Shown here: positions 18,609 through 28,308 of the stretch, one piece after another
Layout of the letters: every line of letters begins with the position of its first letter
Position numbering within the stretch: position 1 is the stretch's first letter
NCBI GenBank assembly: GCA_002929055.1
Contig: PERY01000008.1
Location: forward strand, 1 to 64,000
Direction: 5' to 3'
Length of the DNA: 64,000 bases
DNA from: Methylocystis sp.
GTDB taxonomy: Bacteria; Pseudomonadota; Alphaproteobacteria; Rhizobiales; Beijerinckiaceae
Position numbers and translations under genes: made by a program
The notes under the pieces: generated by a model
What the model was told of the DNA's origin: nothing
What the model saw: only the letters and a program-made list of their open reading frames with translations
Databases searched by the model: none

Positions 18609-19070
18609 ATGAAACGTCGCACAATCGAAGAGATCGCCAAGACCGCGCGTGTGGAGAACACGCATACGCAGATGGGCATTCCCGGCTGGGCGTTGCGGCG
18701 GCGCAGGCTCGAGCGTCTGGCGACATTGCTCGAGTCCGCGCGAGAGCCCGTCCGGCTCTTCACCACAATGGAGTGTTATCGAAGGAGAGAGCGTCTCGCC
18801 CTGCGCCAGGCAGGCTCGCCGCTTTCGATCGCCTTTCAGGACGATGCGCTTCGTCGCGAAGGCCTTGCTGACGACAGCGTCGGCGCCGCCGTCGACTTCT
18901 TCGGCCTGTCGATGCGAGAGGCGCATGCGCTGCTGTGCGACTGCGGCTATGGCGGCCTTGCCCTCATCGGCAGGCCAATCGCGCATCTCGTGGCGTCGCG
19001 GGCGCGCGGGCTCGCTGCGAAGCGCAGTATCGCGGAGCTGCGCTTCCGTCTCGCCGAATGGCTGAGTTGA
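18609..19070 (+). CDS. hypothetical protein, basic
   Basis: I do not recognise this 153-residue arginine-rich protein. It has a predicted helical N-terminal half (WALRRRRLERLATLLESARE) and a C-terminal half with DFFGLSMREAHALLCDCGYGG, which contains a CDC pair. I used the ATG at 18609; an in-frame ATG at 18495 would add 38 residues of low-complexity sequence. It is transcribed divergently from the MEDS histidine kinase across a 222-base gap, so it could be that kinase's target or partner, but that is only proximity. Confidence 0.55.
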   Translation: MKRRTIEEIAKTARVENTHTQMGIPGWALRRRRLERLATLLESAREPVRLFTTMECYRRRERLALRQAGSPLSIAFQDDALRREGLADDSVGAAVDFFGLSMREAHALLCDCGYGGLALIGRPIAHLVASRARGLAAKRSIAELRFRLAEWLS

Positions 19071-19231
19071 GTCGGCTCGACGGCGGAAGAATTGCAGGAA
19101 CTGGCGGCAGCCTTCGTGACCTCGGCGGCGCTCGCGTCATTGTTAAGGCGCAAAGTTGGGGATGAGTCGCTGCGACGCTGAAGGCGATTCGCCGCAGACG
19201 CCACTCAACCACATTTATCGAAGGTCACGCG

Positions 19232-19513
19232 ATGCAACTTACGATTCAGAGCCGTTCCCTCAAGAATGCGCTCGCTCTTGGAGCGCTTCTCGCTGCTGCA
19301 ACGTCGCTTTCCGGCTGCTATACGCCCACCGAGCGCGCGATTGGCGGCGGCGTCATCGGCGGCCTCGGCGGCGCGGGCATCGGCGCGCTCGCTTCGGGCG
19401 GCCTTGCCGGCCCTACGCTCGCGGCCGGCGCGATTGGCGCTGCTGGCGGCGCGCTTATCGGCGCCGCGACTGCGCCGCACCCCCATTACTACCGCCGGCG
19501 GCACTACTACTGA
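19232..19513 (+). CDS. glycine-zipper lipoprotein
   Basis: This 93-residue lipoprotein has a lipobox LSGC at residues 25-28 after a hydrophobic signal. It then has a long Gly/Ala zipper (GGGVIGGLGGAGIGALASGG and repeats) of the kind that forms a membrane-embedded hairpin in SlyB/YMGG-type outer-membrane proteins. The C-terminus is a short His/Tyr/Arg tail (HPHYYRRRHYY). A role in envelope integrity is typical of such proteins but cannot be shown here. Confidence 0.7.
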   Translation: MQLTIQSRSLKNALALGALLAAATSLSGCYTPTERAIGGGVIGGLGGAGIGALASGGLAGPTLAAGAIGAAGGALIGAATAPHPHYYRRRHYY

Positions 19514-19563
19514 AGATGGATAGAGCAGGCGCGCCGGTCGAGTCGGCGCGCCTCCCGTTCCCC

Positions 19564-21081
19564 TCAAGCGTAGCGGAAGGTCGCGAACATCCCCGCCTGC
19601 GCGTGATACAGCAGATGGCAGTGGAAGGCCCAATGGCCGGGGTTGTCCGCATCGAAGGCCACGACGACGCGCCCGCCGGGCGGCACGAGCGCGGTGTCGC
19701 GCAACGCGCCCGACAACCGCCGCCCATCGATCTCCACAACCTGGAATCGATGCCCGTGCAGATGCATGGGGTGTGACATCATCGTCTTGTTGGTCATCAC
19801 GAGTTCGACGCGCTCCCCCCTCGCGAGTTCGATAGGGGGAGTTTTTTCCGTCCATATGGCGTTGTTGATCGACCAGACGTAGCTCGCCATGTCGCCTGTG
19901 AGGTCGAGAGGGATCACACGGTCGGCCTTGCGCTGCGGCAGCGGCTGAGACGCCCGCAGTTGCGTTTCCAGCGAGAGGTCCAGCGCGCCGGAGGGTTGTG
20001 CCGCGAGTTCCGCCACCCGCACGACCTGGGCGCCCCTGGGCGCGAGGATGACGCCGGTCTGCTTTCTTTCGCCCTCCAGGACGAAGACGATAGGAAAAGC
20101 GCGCGCGCCTTTCGGCAGTTCAACAAGAATGTCGAGCCTCTGCCCGGCAGCGACGGGGAAACGTGAACCGGGGACGGCGGCGACATCCTGCCCGTCGACC
20201 GCGACCAACATCCCCGGAAGCTCGCCAAGATCGGCATGGAAAGCGCTCATGCAGGCGCTGTTGATGACGCGCAGCAAGACGCGCCCGCCATTCTCGACCG
20301 TGATGAGCTGAGGGTCGGCGAGCGTGCGCTCATTGGCGAGGAAGGCGTCGTAAGCGACGTCGTTGAGATCATGCGTCGCCATGGGCGCGGCCGGCTTTCC
20401 GTCCTGCGACGGCATGTGTTTCATCGCATCCGAATGGCCCATGCCGCTCATTTCCATACCCGCGCCATGCGCCGCATGATCCATGCCCTCATGCGCCGCG
20501 CCGCCCATCGAGCCCATTCCGGCCATGCCGCCCATCGAACCGGCCGCAGCCTTCTGGCCTGTGAGAGACTCATAGATTTCCTGTGGCGGGCGGAAGCTGA
20601 AATCGGCGAGCATCACCACGACTTCCTGCCAGTCGGGATAGCGCTTGGGATCGCGCACGATGAGCGGCGCGGCCAGCAGCCCCTGCTCCTGAAAGCCGAA
20701 ATGGGAGTGCATGAAATAGGTGCCGCCGAAGGCGAGCGGGAAATCATAATCCGCCATCCCGCCCGGCGGCACCGCCGGACCGGAGAGTCCCGGCACGCCG
20801 TCCTGCTGCGACGGCGGCGCGAGACCGTGCCAATGCAAGAGGCTCGGTTCGCTCAACTCGTTCTCAAGCCTCACACGGAAACGCCCGCCCGCCTCCGCGA
20901 CAAGGCCCGCATAGCCATCCCCCTGCCGGACGCCGTAGACGGACGCCGGTTTTCCATTCACCTCGATGACGCGGCGCTGCAACGTCAATGTCGTAGGGTC
21001 GTGTTCCGTAGCCCCGGCCGCAAAGGGCGCCGCGGCGGCGAACGCCGTTCCGTTCACCAGCAAATCGCGTCTCGTCAGCAT
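19564..21081 (-). CDS. multicopper oxidase with Met/His-rich insert
   Basis: This 505-residue exported copper oxidase is of the CopA/SufI-like group. It has an N-terminal RRDLL twin-arginine-like signal followed by a hydrophobic alanine-rich segment. Copper ligands are LHWHGL, HSHFG, HPMHLHGH and HCHLLYHAQAGM, covering the type 1, 2 and 3 sites. Between the second and third cupredoxin domains is an insert very rich in methionine, glycine and histidine (repeated MGGM, GMxH), as in periplasmic cuprous oxidases. It probably oxidises Cu(I) or other metals in the periplasm. No copper ATPase or copB lies next to it. Confidence 0.88.
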   Translation of the reverse strand: MLTRRDLLVNGTAFAAAAPFAAGATEHDPTTLTLQRRVIEVNGKPASVYGVRQGDGYAGLVAEAGGRFRVRLENELSEPSLLHWHGLAPPSQQDGVPGLSGPAVPPGGMADYDFPLAFGGTYFMHSHFGFQEQGLLAAPLIVRDPKRYPDWQEVVVMLADFSFRPPQEIYESLTGQKAAAGSMGGMAGMGSMGGAAHEGMDHAAHGAGMEMSGMGHSDAMKHMPSQDGKPAAPMATHDLNDVAYDAFLANERTLADPQLITVENGGRVLLRVINSACMSAFHADLGELPGMLVAVDGQDVAAVPGSRFPVAAGQRLDILVELPKGARAFPIVFVLEGERKQTGVILAPRGAQVVRVAELAAQPSGALDLSLETQLRASQPLPQRKADRVIPLDLTGDMASYVWSINNAIWTEKTPPIELARGERVELVMTNKTMMSHPMHLHGHRFQVVEIDGRRLSGALRDTALVPPGGRVVVAFDADNPGHWAFHCHLLYHAQAGMFATFRYA

Positions 21082-21270
21082 TTTGTCCCCCCGAAGCTGA
21101 AGGGGATCATCCGTGAACGGAGCCGCACGTCAATAGAGGGATAAACATATTTGCGCATAGGCGCCGCAAGCCGCCCACTCGACGCGCACGCGCATTGGCG
21201 AGCGGCGAGGCTTCGTCTATGAAACAATTTCGCCCCATTGGCGCCCCCTGATCTTCCGGAGCCACTCTCG

Positions 21271-21966
21271 ATGAGCGAACCCGCCGCCGTCCGCTTCTTT
21301 CATGTCTGGGACACCTACGCGAAGGTCGTCGCCGCGAATTACATGTTCCATCGCGAGATCGGCGAGGCGGTGCGCGCCGCGCTCCGCGCGCGGTTCGGCG
21401 ACCGGCCGTTTTCGGTCCTCGATCTGGGCTGTGGCGATGCGGCGACCTTCGCGCCGCTTCTCCAGGGCTTCGCGCTGAAGAGCTATACGGGCGCCGATCT
21501 CTCCGAAGCGGCGCTCGAGCTCGCGCGCAGGAACCTCTCCGGTCTCGCCTGCCCGCTCGCACTCGAGCGCATCGATCTCATGAGCGCGATCGAAGCGTCT
21601 GCGCCGGTCGACGCAATCTACATCAGCTTCGCGCTTCACCATCTGCCGACGAACGGCAAAGAAGCGTTCTTCAAGGTTGCGGCGAAAAAGCTCTCGCCCG
21701 GCGGCATCCTTCTCCTCGCAGATGTCGTGCGGGAAGAGGGCGAGAGCCTGCCCGCCTATCACGCGGCCTATTGCGACTGGCTGCGCACTTCGATGGTGAC
21801 GCTTGATGCAAGCGAGCAGGACGCCATATGTGAGCATCTCGTGAACAATGATCTGCCCGAGCCGGGCAACGTTCTGCGCGCGCAGGCGAAGGCGGCGGGA
21901 CTTCGCCTGCTGCCCGTCGTGGCGCCGCAGAAGTGGCATCGGCTGATGTCCTTCGTAAGCGACTGA
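21271..21966 (+). CDS. class I SAM-dependent methyltransferase
   Basis: This 231-residue protein has a standard Rossmann methyltransferase fold: motif I VLDLGCGDAATF, the acidic GADLSEAALELARR, and the post-motif FALHHLPTNGKEAFF followed by LSPGGILLLADV. The substrate is not evident. I chose the ATG at 21271; the frame is open further upstream but without domain similarity. It stands alone between the multicopper oxidase and the prkA operon. Confidence 0.8.
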   Translation: MSEPAAVRFFHVWDTYAKVVAANYMFHREIGEAVRAALRARFGDRPFSVLDLGCGDAATFAPLLQGFALKSYTGADLSEAALELARRNLSGLACPLALERIDLMSAIEASAPVDAIYISFALHHLPTNGKEAFFKVAAKKLSPGGILLLADVVREEGESLPAYHAAYCDWLRTSMVTLDASEQDAICEHLVNNDLPEPGNVLRAQAKAAGLRLLPVVAPQKWHRLMSFVSD

Positions 21967-22118
21967 GCGTCCCGCCCTTCGCACATACGGCAACGCGACA
22001 GGCTCAAAAGAGACGCCCCTGTCTGTTGTTCCGATATTGAAATCAGTTCGCCGCTTGCTCAGGTACCTCTCCACCCGGACGCGAGCCCGCAAGCGGGTTC
22101 TGAGGAGAGGCGTCAATC

Positions 22119-24062
22119 ATGGCGAACGCAGACGTTTTCGCTGACTTCGTTCAAGTCTATCGGGACCGGCAGGGCAGCGAGATGTCGCTCAAAGCCTATC
22201 TCGATCTGTGTCGAGAAAATCCGAACGCCTACGCCAGCGCCGCGGAGCGCATCCTGCAGGCAATCGGCGAGCCTGAACTCTTCGACACGTCGAGAGACCA
22301 GCGACTCGGCCGCATTTTCATGAACAGGACTATCCGCGTCTATCCGGCCTTCGCCGAGTTCTACGGCATGGAGGAGACGATCGAGCGGATCGTCAGCTTC
22401 TTTCGCCACGCGGCGCAGGGGCTCGAGGAACGCAAGCAGATCCTCTATCTTCTGGGGCCGGTCGGCGGCGGAAAATCCTCGCTCGCCGAGCGTCTCAAGG
22501 CGCTGATGGAGGCGAACCCCATCTATGTTCTGAAGGCGGGGGATGAGATGAGCCCGGTCTTTGAGAGCCCGCTCTGTCTTTTCGATCCGGCTGAAGCGGG
22601 ACCGCTTCTGGAGGAGCGCTACGGCATTCCGCGCCGGCGGCTTGGCGCCGTGATGAGCCCCTGGTGCCTCAAGCGCCTCGACGAATTCGGGGGCGACATT
22701 TCGCGCTTCACCGTTGTGAGATTATTGCCTTCGCGACTGAGGCAGATCGCCATTGCAAAGACCGAGCCCGGCGACGAAAACAACCAGGACATCTCCTCGC
22801 TCGTCGGCAAGGTCGATATCCGCAAACTCGAGGCGCATGCGCAAGCGGATCCGGACGCCTACAGCTATTCCGGCGGTCTGAACCGCGCCAACCAGGGCCT
22901 GCTGGAATTCGTGGAAATGTTCAAGGCGCCGATCAAGATGCTGCATCCGTTGCTGACAGCGACGCAGGAGGGCAACTATATCGGCACGGAGAACATCGGG
23001 GCCATTCCCTTCTCGGGAACGGTGATCGCACATTCGAACGAAGCCGAATGGCAGGGCTTCAAGGCCAATCGCAACAACGAGGCGTTCATCGACAGAATTT
23101 ATGTGATCAAGGTTCCCTATTGCCTGCGCGTCACCGAGGAACAGCGCATCTACGAAAAGCTCCTACGCGAGTCTGAGCTCGCGGACGCGAGCTGCGCGCC
23201 CAACACGCTCGAGATGCTGGCGCGCTTCATCGTACTGTCGCGCCTCACCCCGCACGAGAATTCGAATCTTTTCTCGAAAATGCGCGTCTACGACGGCGAA
23301 AGCCTGCGTGAAGTGGACCCCCGCGCGCGCAGCGTGCTCGAATATCGCGAGGCTGCGGGTGTGGACGAAGGCATGACAGGCCTCTCGACGCGCTTCGCCT
23401 TCAAGGTGCTCGCAGCGACTTTCAATCACGACACGATCGAGGTCGCGGCCGACCCAGTGCATCTGATGTATGTGCTGGAGCAGGCGCTGAGACGCGAGCA
23501 ACTGCCGGCCGAAGCCGAAAAGCGCTACCTCGAGTTCATCAAGGCCGAGCTCGCGCCGCGCTATGCTGAATTCATCGGCAAGGAAATACAGAAAGCCTAT
23601 CTCGAATCTTATCAGGACTATGGTCAGAACCTTTTCGACCGCTACATCGATTACGCAGACGCATGGATTGAGGATCAGGACTTCAAGGATCCCGACACGG
23701 GCCAAATGCTCGACCGGGAGTTGCTCAATCAGGAACTCACCAAGATCGAGAAGCCCGCCGGCATCGCCAATCCGAAGGATTTTCGCAACGAGGTCGTGAA
23801 GTTCGCCTTGCGCTGGCGCGCGGCTAACAAGGGTCGCAACCCCGCATGGTCGAGCTACGAGAAAATTCGCGACGTGATCGAGCGGAGGATGTTTTCGCAG
23901 GTTGAGGATTTGCTGCCCGTCATCAGTTTCGGCACGAAGAAAGACACCGACACCGAAAACAAGCATGGCGAGTTCGTCAGCCGCATGGTTGCGCGCGGCT
24001 ACACAGAGCGGCAGGTCCGCCGTCTTGTGGAATGGTATATGCGCGTCAAGCAGGCCGGCTAA
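22119..24062 (+). CDS. prkA: PrkA family serine protein kinase
   Basis: This 647-residue AAA+/kinase protein is related to Bacillus PrkA and E. coli YeaG, which act in stationary-phase and nutrient-stress adaptation. The Walker A loop GPVGGGKSSLAERL lies near residue 115. The sequence RLYP-like N-terminus, DEMSPVFESPLCLFDP and the FRNEVVKFALRWRAANKG C-terminal block are characteristic. GAGGAGAGG precedes the ATG. It heads a tight operon with yeaH (DUF444) and spoVR, the same trio found across proteobacteria. Confidence 0.93.
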   Translation: MANADVFADFVQVYRDRQGSEMSLKAYLDLCRENPNAYASAAERILQAIGEPELFDTSRDQRLGRIFMNRTIRVYPAFAEFYGMEETIERIVSFFRHAAQGLEERKQILYLLGPVGGGKSSLAERLKALMEANPIYVLKAGDEMSPVFESPLCLFDPAEAGPLLEERYGIPRRRLGAVMSPWCLKRLDEFGGDISRFTVVRLLPSRLRQIAIAKTEPGDENNQDISSLVGKVDIRKLEAHAQADPDAYSYSGGLNRANQGLLEFVEMFKAPIKMLHPLLTATQEGNYIGTENIGAIPFSGTVIAHSNEAEWQGFKANRNNEAFIDRIYVIKVPYCLRVTEEQRIYEKLLRESELADASCAPNTLEMLARFIVLSRLTPHENSNLFSKMRVYDGESLREVDPRARSVLEYREAAGVDEGMTGLSTRFAFKVLAATFNHDTIEVAADPVHLMYVLEQALRREQLPAEAEKRYLEFIKAELAPRYAEFIGKEIQKAYLESYQDYGQNLFDRYIDYADAWIEDQDFKDPDTGQMLDRELLNQELTKIEKPAGIANPKDFRNEVVKFALRWRAANKGRNPAWSSYEKIRDVIERRMFSQVEDLLPVISFGTKKDTDTENKHGEFVSRMVARGYTERQVRRLVEWYMRVKQAG

Positions 24063-24103
24063 CGGCGGCCGGCCGGGCGCGACCGAGCAAAGCGAAGGAA
24101 GCA

Positions 24104-25399
24104 ATGCGCATCGTCGATCGTCGGCTGAACCCATCCGGAAAGAGTTTCTCGAACCGTCAGCGCTTTCTCCGCCGCGTCAAGGACACGGTGGAACGCGCCG
24201 TGCGCGAGGCGAGCCGCGAGCGCGCCATCGAGGATCTCGAAAATGCGCAAGAGGTCGTCGTGCCTGTCGATGGGGCGCGCGAGCCATTGTTCCGTCACAC
24301 AGATGGAGACCGGCGCGACTTCATACTGCCGGGAAACCGCGAGTATGTGGAGGGCGACCTCATCGACCGGCCTGAGGGAGCCGGCGGTGGCGGAGGAAAG
24401 AAGCCGGGCTTCGGCGAGGGACAGGACGACGCCTTCAAATTCGTTCTCTCGCGCGAGGAGTTCCTGAACATCTTTCTCGACGACCTCGAACTTCCCGATT
24501 TCGCCAAGCGGGGCATTGTCGACACGCAGAAGCTCGGCGTGCGGCGGGCGGGCTATTCGATGAGCGGCGCCCCGGCGAATCTCTCTCTCGGGCGCACGAT
24601 GCGGATGTCGCTTGCGCGACGGATCGCGATGCGACGGCCGCAGCAGAACGCAATTGAAAATCTCGAGCGCGAGCATGCGGCCGCGGGTGAGGATTCCGCA
24701 CATCGTCTGGAAGAAGCGCTTGTCTTCGCTCTCAACCGCAGGCGCAACATTCCGTTCCTTGATCCGGTCGACCTGCGCTACCGCCGCTTCGAGCGCTTTC
24801 CCAAGCCCGTGGCGCAGGCGGTGATGTTCTGCCTCATGGATGTCTCCGGCTCCATGACGGAGCATATGAAAGACCTCGCGAAGCGCTTCTTCCTGCTGCT
24901 GCATGTCTTCCTCACGCGTCGCTACCAGCGTGTGGAGCTTGTCTTCATCCGGCACACCGACGAAGCACAGGAAGTCGACGAGGAGACCTTCTTCCGGTCG
25001 GCGGAGACGGGAGGCACGGTTGTGTCCTCGGCGCTGGTCGAGATGGCGCGCATCGTCGGTGAGCGCTTCGATCCGGCGAACTGGAACATCTACGGGGCGC
25101 AGGCCTCCGACGGCGACAACATGCTGAGCGACAATGCGCGCACGCGCCATCTGCTCGAGGACGCGATTTTGCCGTTCTGCCAATACTTCGCCTATCTGGA
25201 GGTAGCCCATCCGAATGCGATCGAAGCTGCCTCTCTGGCGCATTTCGGCGGCAGCACCTTGTGGAACGCCTATGCGCCTCTGCCGCAGACGCAAAGGAAT
25301 TTCCAAATGAGGCGCGTCGCGCGCCGGGACCATATCTATCCTGTCTTCCGGGATCTGTTTCAGAGGCGCCCCGAAAGCGCCGTGGAGGGATCGAGATGA
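24104..25399 (+). CDS. YeaH/YhbH family (DUF444) VWA-like protein
   Basis: This 431-residue protein begins RIVDRRLNPSGKSFSNRQRF, typical of DUF444. It carries a basic/charged N-terminal half with a glycine-rich linker (GAGGGGGKKPG), and has a von Willebrand A-like domain with the MIDAS-type LMDVSGSMTEHM. It functions in an unknown way together with PrkA/YeaG. The ATG at 24104, preceded by GAAGGA, was chosen over the longer frame because the conserved family start lies there. Its stop overlaps the spoVR start (ATGA). Confidence 0.9.
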   Translation: MRIVDRRLNPSGKSFSNRQRFLRRVKDTVERAVREASRERAIEDLENAQEVVVPVDGAREPLFRHTDGDRRDFILPGNREYVEGDLIDRPEGAGGGGGKKPGFGEGQDDAFKFVLSREEFLNIFLDDLELPDFAKRGIVDTQKLGVRRAGYSMSGAPANLSLGRTMRMSLARRIAMRRPQQNAIENLEREHAAAGEDSAHRLEEALVFALNRRRNIPFLDPVDLRYRRFERFPKPVAQAVMFCLMDVSGSMTEHMKDLAKRFFLLLHVFLTRRYQRVELVFIRHTDEAQEVDEETFFRSAETGGTVVSSALVEMARIVGERFDPANWNIYGAQASDGDNMLSDNARTRHLLEDAILPFCQYFAYLEVAHPNAIEAASLAHFGGSTLWNAYAPLPQTQRNFQMRRVARRDHIYPVFRDLFQRRPESAVEGSR

Positions 25400-26916
25400 T
25401 CACGGATGGCCTTCTGTTCGAAGGCAAGGACTGGACCTTTGAAACGTTGCAGGAAATCCACGACGCCGTGGAGGGCGTCGCGCGAAAGGAGCTCGGTCTG
25501 AACACGTTCCCCAATCAGATCGAAATCATCACCGCTGAGCAGATGCTCGACGCCTACTCATCCACGGGCATGCCACTTCTCTACCGGCACTGGTCCTTCG
25601 GCAAGAGATTTGTGCAATATGAGGGCGTCTACCGGCTTGGCTTGCAGAGCCTTGCCTATGAGATCGTCATCAACGCCGACCCCTGCATAAGCTACGTGAT
25701 GGAGGAGAACTCCGCTGTCATGCAGGCGCTCGTAATTGCCCATGCGGCCTTCGGGCACAATCACTTCTTCAAGAACAACTACCAGTTCCGTCAATGGACG
25801 GACGCCGCCGGAATCCTCGACTATCTCGCCTACGCGAAAAAGTACATCGCGGCGTGCGAGGAGCGTTACGGCGAAGCCGAAGTGGAGCGCCTGCTCGACG
25901 CCGCCCATGCGCTCATGCCGCAGGGGATCGACCGCTATCCCAGGAGGAGACCGCCGAGCCTTGTCGAAGAGGAAAGGCGCGCGCGCGAGCGGATGGAGGA
26001 GAGCGAGCGCAGCTTCAATGATCTATGGCGAACGGTTCCCCGCCCAGCAAAGAGCGGAGAAAAGGCGATCGACCATCAGCGGGCGCTGCTGCGCCTGCCG
26101 CAGGAAAATCTCATCTACTTTTTCGAGAAATCGGCCCCGAAGCTTCAGCCCTGGCAAAGGGAAATTCTACGGATCGTGCGGCTGTTGGCGCAGTATTTTT
26201 ACCCGCAGCAGCAGACCAAGGTGATGAACGAGGGTTGTGCGACCTATTGCCATTACCGGATTATGAATACGCTTCACGAGACCGGGCGGATCGGCCCCGG
26301 CAGTTTTCTGGAGTTTCTCCAGTCGCACACCAACGCCATTCGCCAGCCGACGGCGCATGACCCCGCCTATGCCGGGATAAACCCCTATGCTCTCGGGTTC
26401 GACATGATGTGCGACATTGCGCGGATTGTCACGAACCCGACCGACGAGGACCGGATCTGGTTTCCGGAAATCGCCGGCACAGGGGACGAAATGGCGGTCC
26501 TGCGCGACATCTGGGAGAACTACCGCGACGACAGTTTCATCGCGCAATTTCTCAGCCCGCATCTCATCCGGAAGTGGCGGATGTTCCATATCGTCGATGA
26601 AGAGAACGCGCCCAAGCTGAGGGTTGGCGCTATCCATAACGAAAGAGGCTATCGCGACCTGCGCCGCAGCCTCGCGGCCGAGTACGAAGTCGGACGCGGC
26701 GCGGCCGATATACAGGTCGTAGAGGTCGATCTCGCCGGCAGCCGCAGGCTCGTGCTGCATCACCGCGTCATCGCCGGGAAGATACTCGAGGTGGCGGACG
26801 CGGCTCTCGTGCTCCGAAATATCGCGGCGCTATGGGGATATGACGTGGTCCTGGAAGAGGTCGACGCGGTTACGAACGAGGTGCTAAAGGCGCATATGGC
26901 GTCGCCCGAGACCTAG
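25396..26916 (+). CDS. SpoVR family protein
   Basis: This 506-residue protein matches the SpoVR/YcgB family: the YRHWSFGKRF block, AHAAFGHNHFFKNNYQF, and NEGCATYCHYRIMNTL with histidines and cysteines suggestive of metal binding. SpoVR is needed for spore cortex formation in Bacillus; the proteobacterial form is co-expressed with PrkA and YeaH under stress and its biochemistry is unknown. The start overlaps the yeaH stop by four bases, so the trio is one operon. Confidence 0.92.
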   Translation: MITDGLLFEGKDWTFETLQEIHDAVEGVARKELGLNTFPNQIEIITAEQMLDAYSSTGMPLLYRHWSFGKRFVQYEGVYRLGLQSLAYEIVINADPCISYVMEENSAVMQALVIAHAAFGHNHFFKNNYQFRQWTDAAGILDYLAYAKKYIAACEERYGEAEVERLLDAAHALMPQGIDRYPRRRPPSLVEEERRARERMEESERSFNDLWRTVPRPAKSGEKAIDHQRALLRLPQENLIYFFEKSAPKLQPWQREILRIVRLLAQYFYPQQQTKVMNEGCATYCHYRIMNTLHETGRIGPGSFLEFLQSHTNAIRQPTAHDPAYAGINPYALGFDMMCDIARIVTNPTDEDRIWFPEIAGTGDEMAVLRDIWENYRDDSFIAQFLSPHLIRKWRMFHIVDEENAPKLRVGAIHNERGYRDLRRSLAAEYEVGRGAADIQVVEVDLAGSRRLVLHHRVIAGKILEVADAALVLRNIAALWGYDVVLEEVDAVTNEVLKAHMASPET

Positions 26917-26941
26917 AGGCGCGCGTATTTCCTGATGGTCC

Positions 26942-27424
26942 ATGACGCCGCTCCGCGAACAGCTCTCGCCCGACCTCTGGAATCGCTGGATCACGCACTC
27001 CTCCGCGCTGCTCACTTCTTTTCAGCGCCTGACGGGCCGCGAGCTGGCTCAAAGAGGCGGCGGCGCTGAGGCCGAAGCGGAGCGTCTCCTCGACCTCCCC
27101 TTTGTCGTCGTCTCTCATGGCGCGGAAGCGGACCCTTTGCTCAATTACGGCAATCGCGTCGCGCTCGCTTTATGGGAGATGGACCTGCCAACCTTCCTCG
27201 CCACGCCATCCAGATTGACGGCCGAGGCCATGCTGCGGGAGTCGCGCGAGCGCCTGCTGGAGGAAACCGCGCGCAAGGGTTTCGTCAGCGGCTATGAGGG
27301 CGTGCGCATCAGCGCGACCGGGCGGCGCTTCAAAATCTCGAATGTCACGATCTGGAATGTCTGCGATGCGGACGGGCGAGCGGCCGGCCAGGCGGCGACC
27401 TTCTCGCGCTGGACGTTTCTATAG
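26942..27424 (+). CDS. MEKHLA domain protein
   Basis: This 160-residue protein consists almost entirely of an MEKHLA (PAS-like) domain: LLDLPFVVVSHGAEADPLLNYGN, ALALWEMDL, and the final VRISATGRRFKISNVTIWNV. MEKHLA domains occur at the C-terminus of plant HD-ZIP III proteins and as stand-alone bacterial proteins, where they may bind a small ligand. It follows spoVR by 25 bases on the same strand and could belong to the operon. Its 3' end overlaps the convergent sirtuin stop by six bases. Confidence 0.82.
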   Translation: MTPLREQLSPDLWNRWITHSSALLTSFQRLTGRELAQRGGGAEAEAERLLDLPFVVVSHGAEADPLLNYGNRVALALWEMDLPTFLATPSRLTAEAMLRESRERLLEETARKGFVSGYEGVRISATGRRFKISNVTIWNVCDADGRAAGQAATFSRWTFL

Positions 27425-28135
27425 AGCGGCCAGAAACTCGTCGACCCAGGCGCCGACCGCGGCGCTCGCCGCGCCATAGCGCCGTTCGTCGAAAACATGG
27501 GCGTTGTCGGAGGGCTCCAGATTGATCTCGCATGTTCGAACCCCAAGGGCGCGCGCCTGCGAGACGAAGCCGGCGGCCGGATAAACGGACCCTGACGTGC
27601 CGATGGCGACGAAGAGATCGGCCTTTTCGAGCGCGGCGAAGATCTCCTCGAGAAAGAGGGGCGTCTCCCCGAACCAGACGACATGCGGCCGCATCGTCCC
27701 GATCCTCCCGCAGCGGGGGCATTCTTCGATCGTCGAAATATCCTCGCGCTGTTCGCGCAGAACGCCGCAGGCCGCGCAGCGCGCCTTCAGCAATTCCCCA
27801 TGCATGTGGACAACGTGCCGGGCGCCGCCGCGTTCGTGCAGGTCGTCGATGTTCTGCGTCACGAGCGTCAGCGCGCCCCCGCCTGCTCGCAAGGCCTCCT
27901 GCAGACGCGCCAGCGCGGCGTGGGCCGCGTTGGGCGTCGCGGAGAGGAGGTTCCGGCGACGGAAGTTGTAGAACTCCTGCACGGCCGCCGGATCGCGCGC
28001 GAAGGCTTCGGGAGTCGCGAGCTTCATGGGATCGAAACGCGCCCAGAGGCCCGTCCCCGCCTTGTCGCGGAACGTGCCGAGGCCGCTCTCGGCCGAAACG
28101 CCTGCGCCGGTGAGCGCGAAGATTTGCATGGGCAT
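27419..28135 (-). CDS. cobB: NAD-dependent protein deacylase (sirtuin)
   Basis: This class III deacetylase of 238 residues removes acyl groups from lysines with NAD as co-substrate. Motifs in order are GAGVSAESGLGTFRD, TQNIDDLHERGG, the catalytic HMHGEL, two zinc Cys pairs (CAACG and CPRCG), and GTSGSVYPAAGF. The start at 28135 is five bases after GGAGGAGG; a second ATG six bases later is possible. Targets such as acetyl-CoA synthetase are typical but not adjacent. Confidence 0.93.
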   Translation of the reverse strand: MPMQIFALTGAGVSAESGLGTFRDKAGTGLWARFDPMKLATPEAFARDPAAVQEFYNFRRRNLLSATPNAAHAALARLQEALRAGGGALTLVTQNIDDLHERGGARHVVHMHGELLKARCAACGVLREQREDISTIEECPRCGRIGTMRPHVVWFGETPLFLEEIFAALEKADLFVAIGTSGSVYPAAGFVSQARALGVRTCEINLEPSDNAHVFDERRYGAASAAVGAWVDEFLAAL

Positions 28136-28308
28136 GCCCTCCTCCGGATCGCGACCCAGTAGCAAGAACAAAAGGCGATCGTCAATTTTCTCCCGGCCGC
28201 AAGCCCGTCGGCATTGAGGCGGGGCGAAAAATGGGCACTATGTGCGCCGACGGCTGGCCCCGGCGCGCAAAGAGCCGCCAGCCATGATTTCACGGTAGGA
28301 GAAACAAG

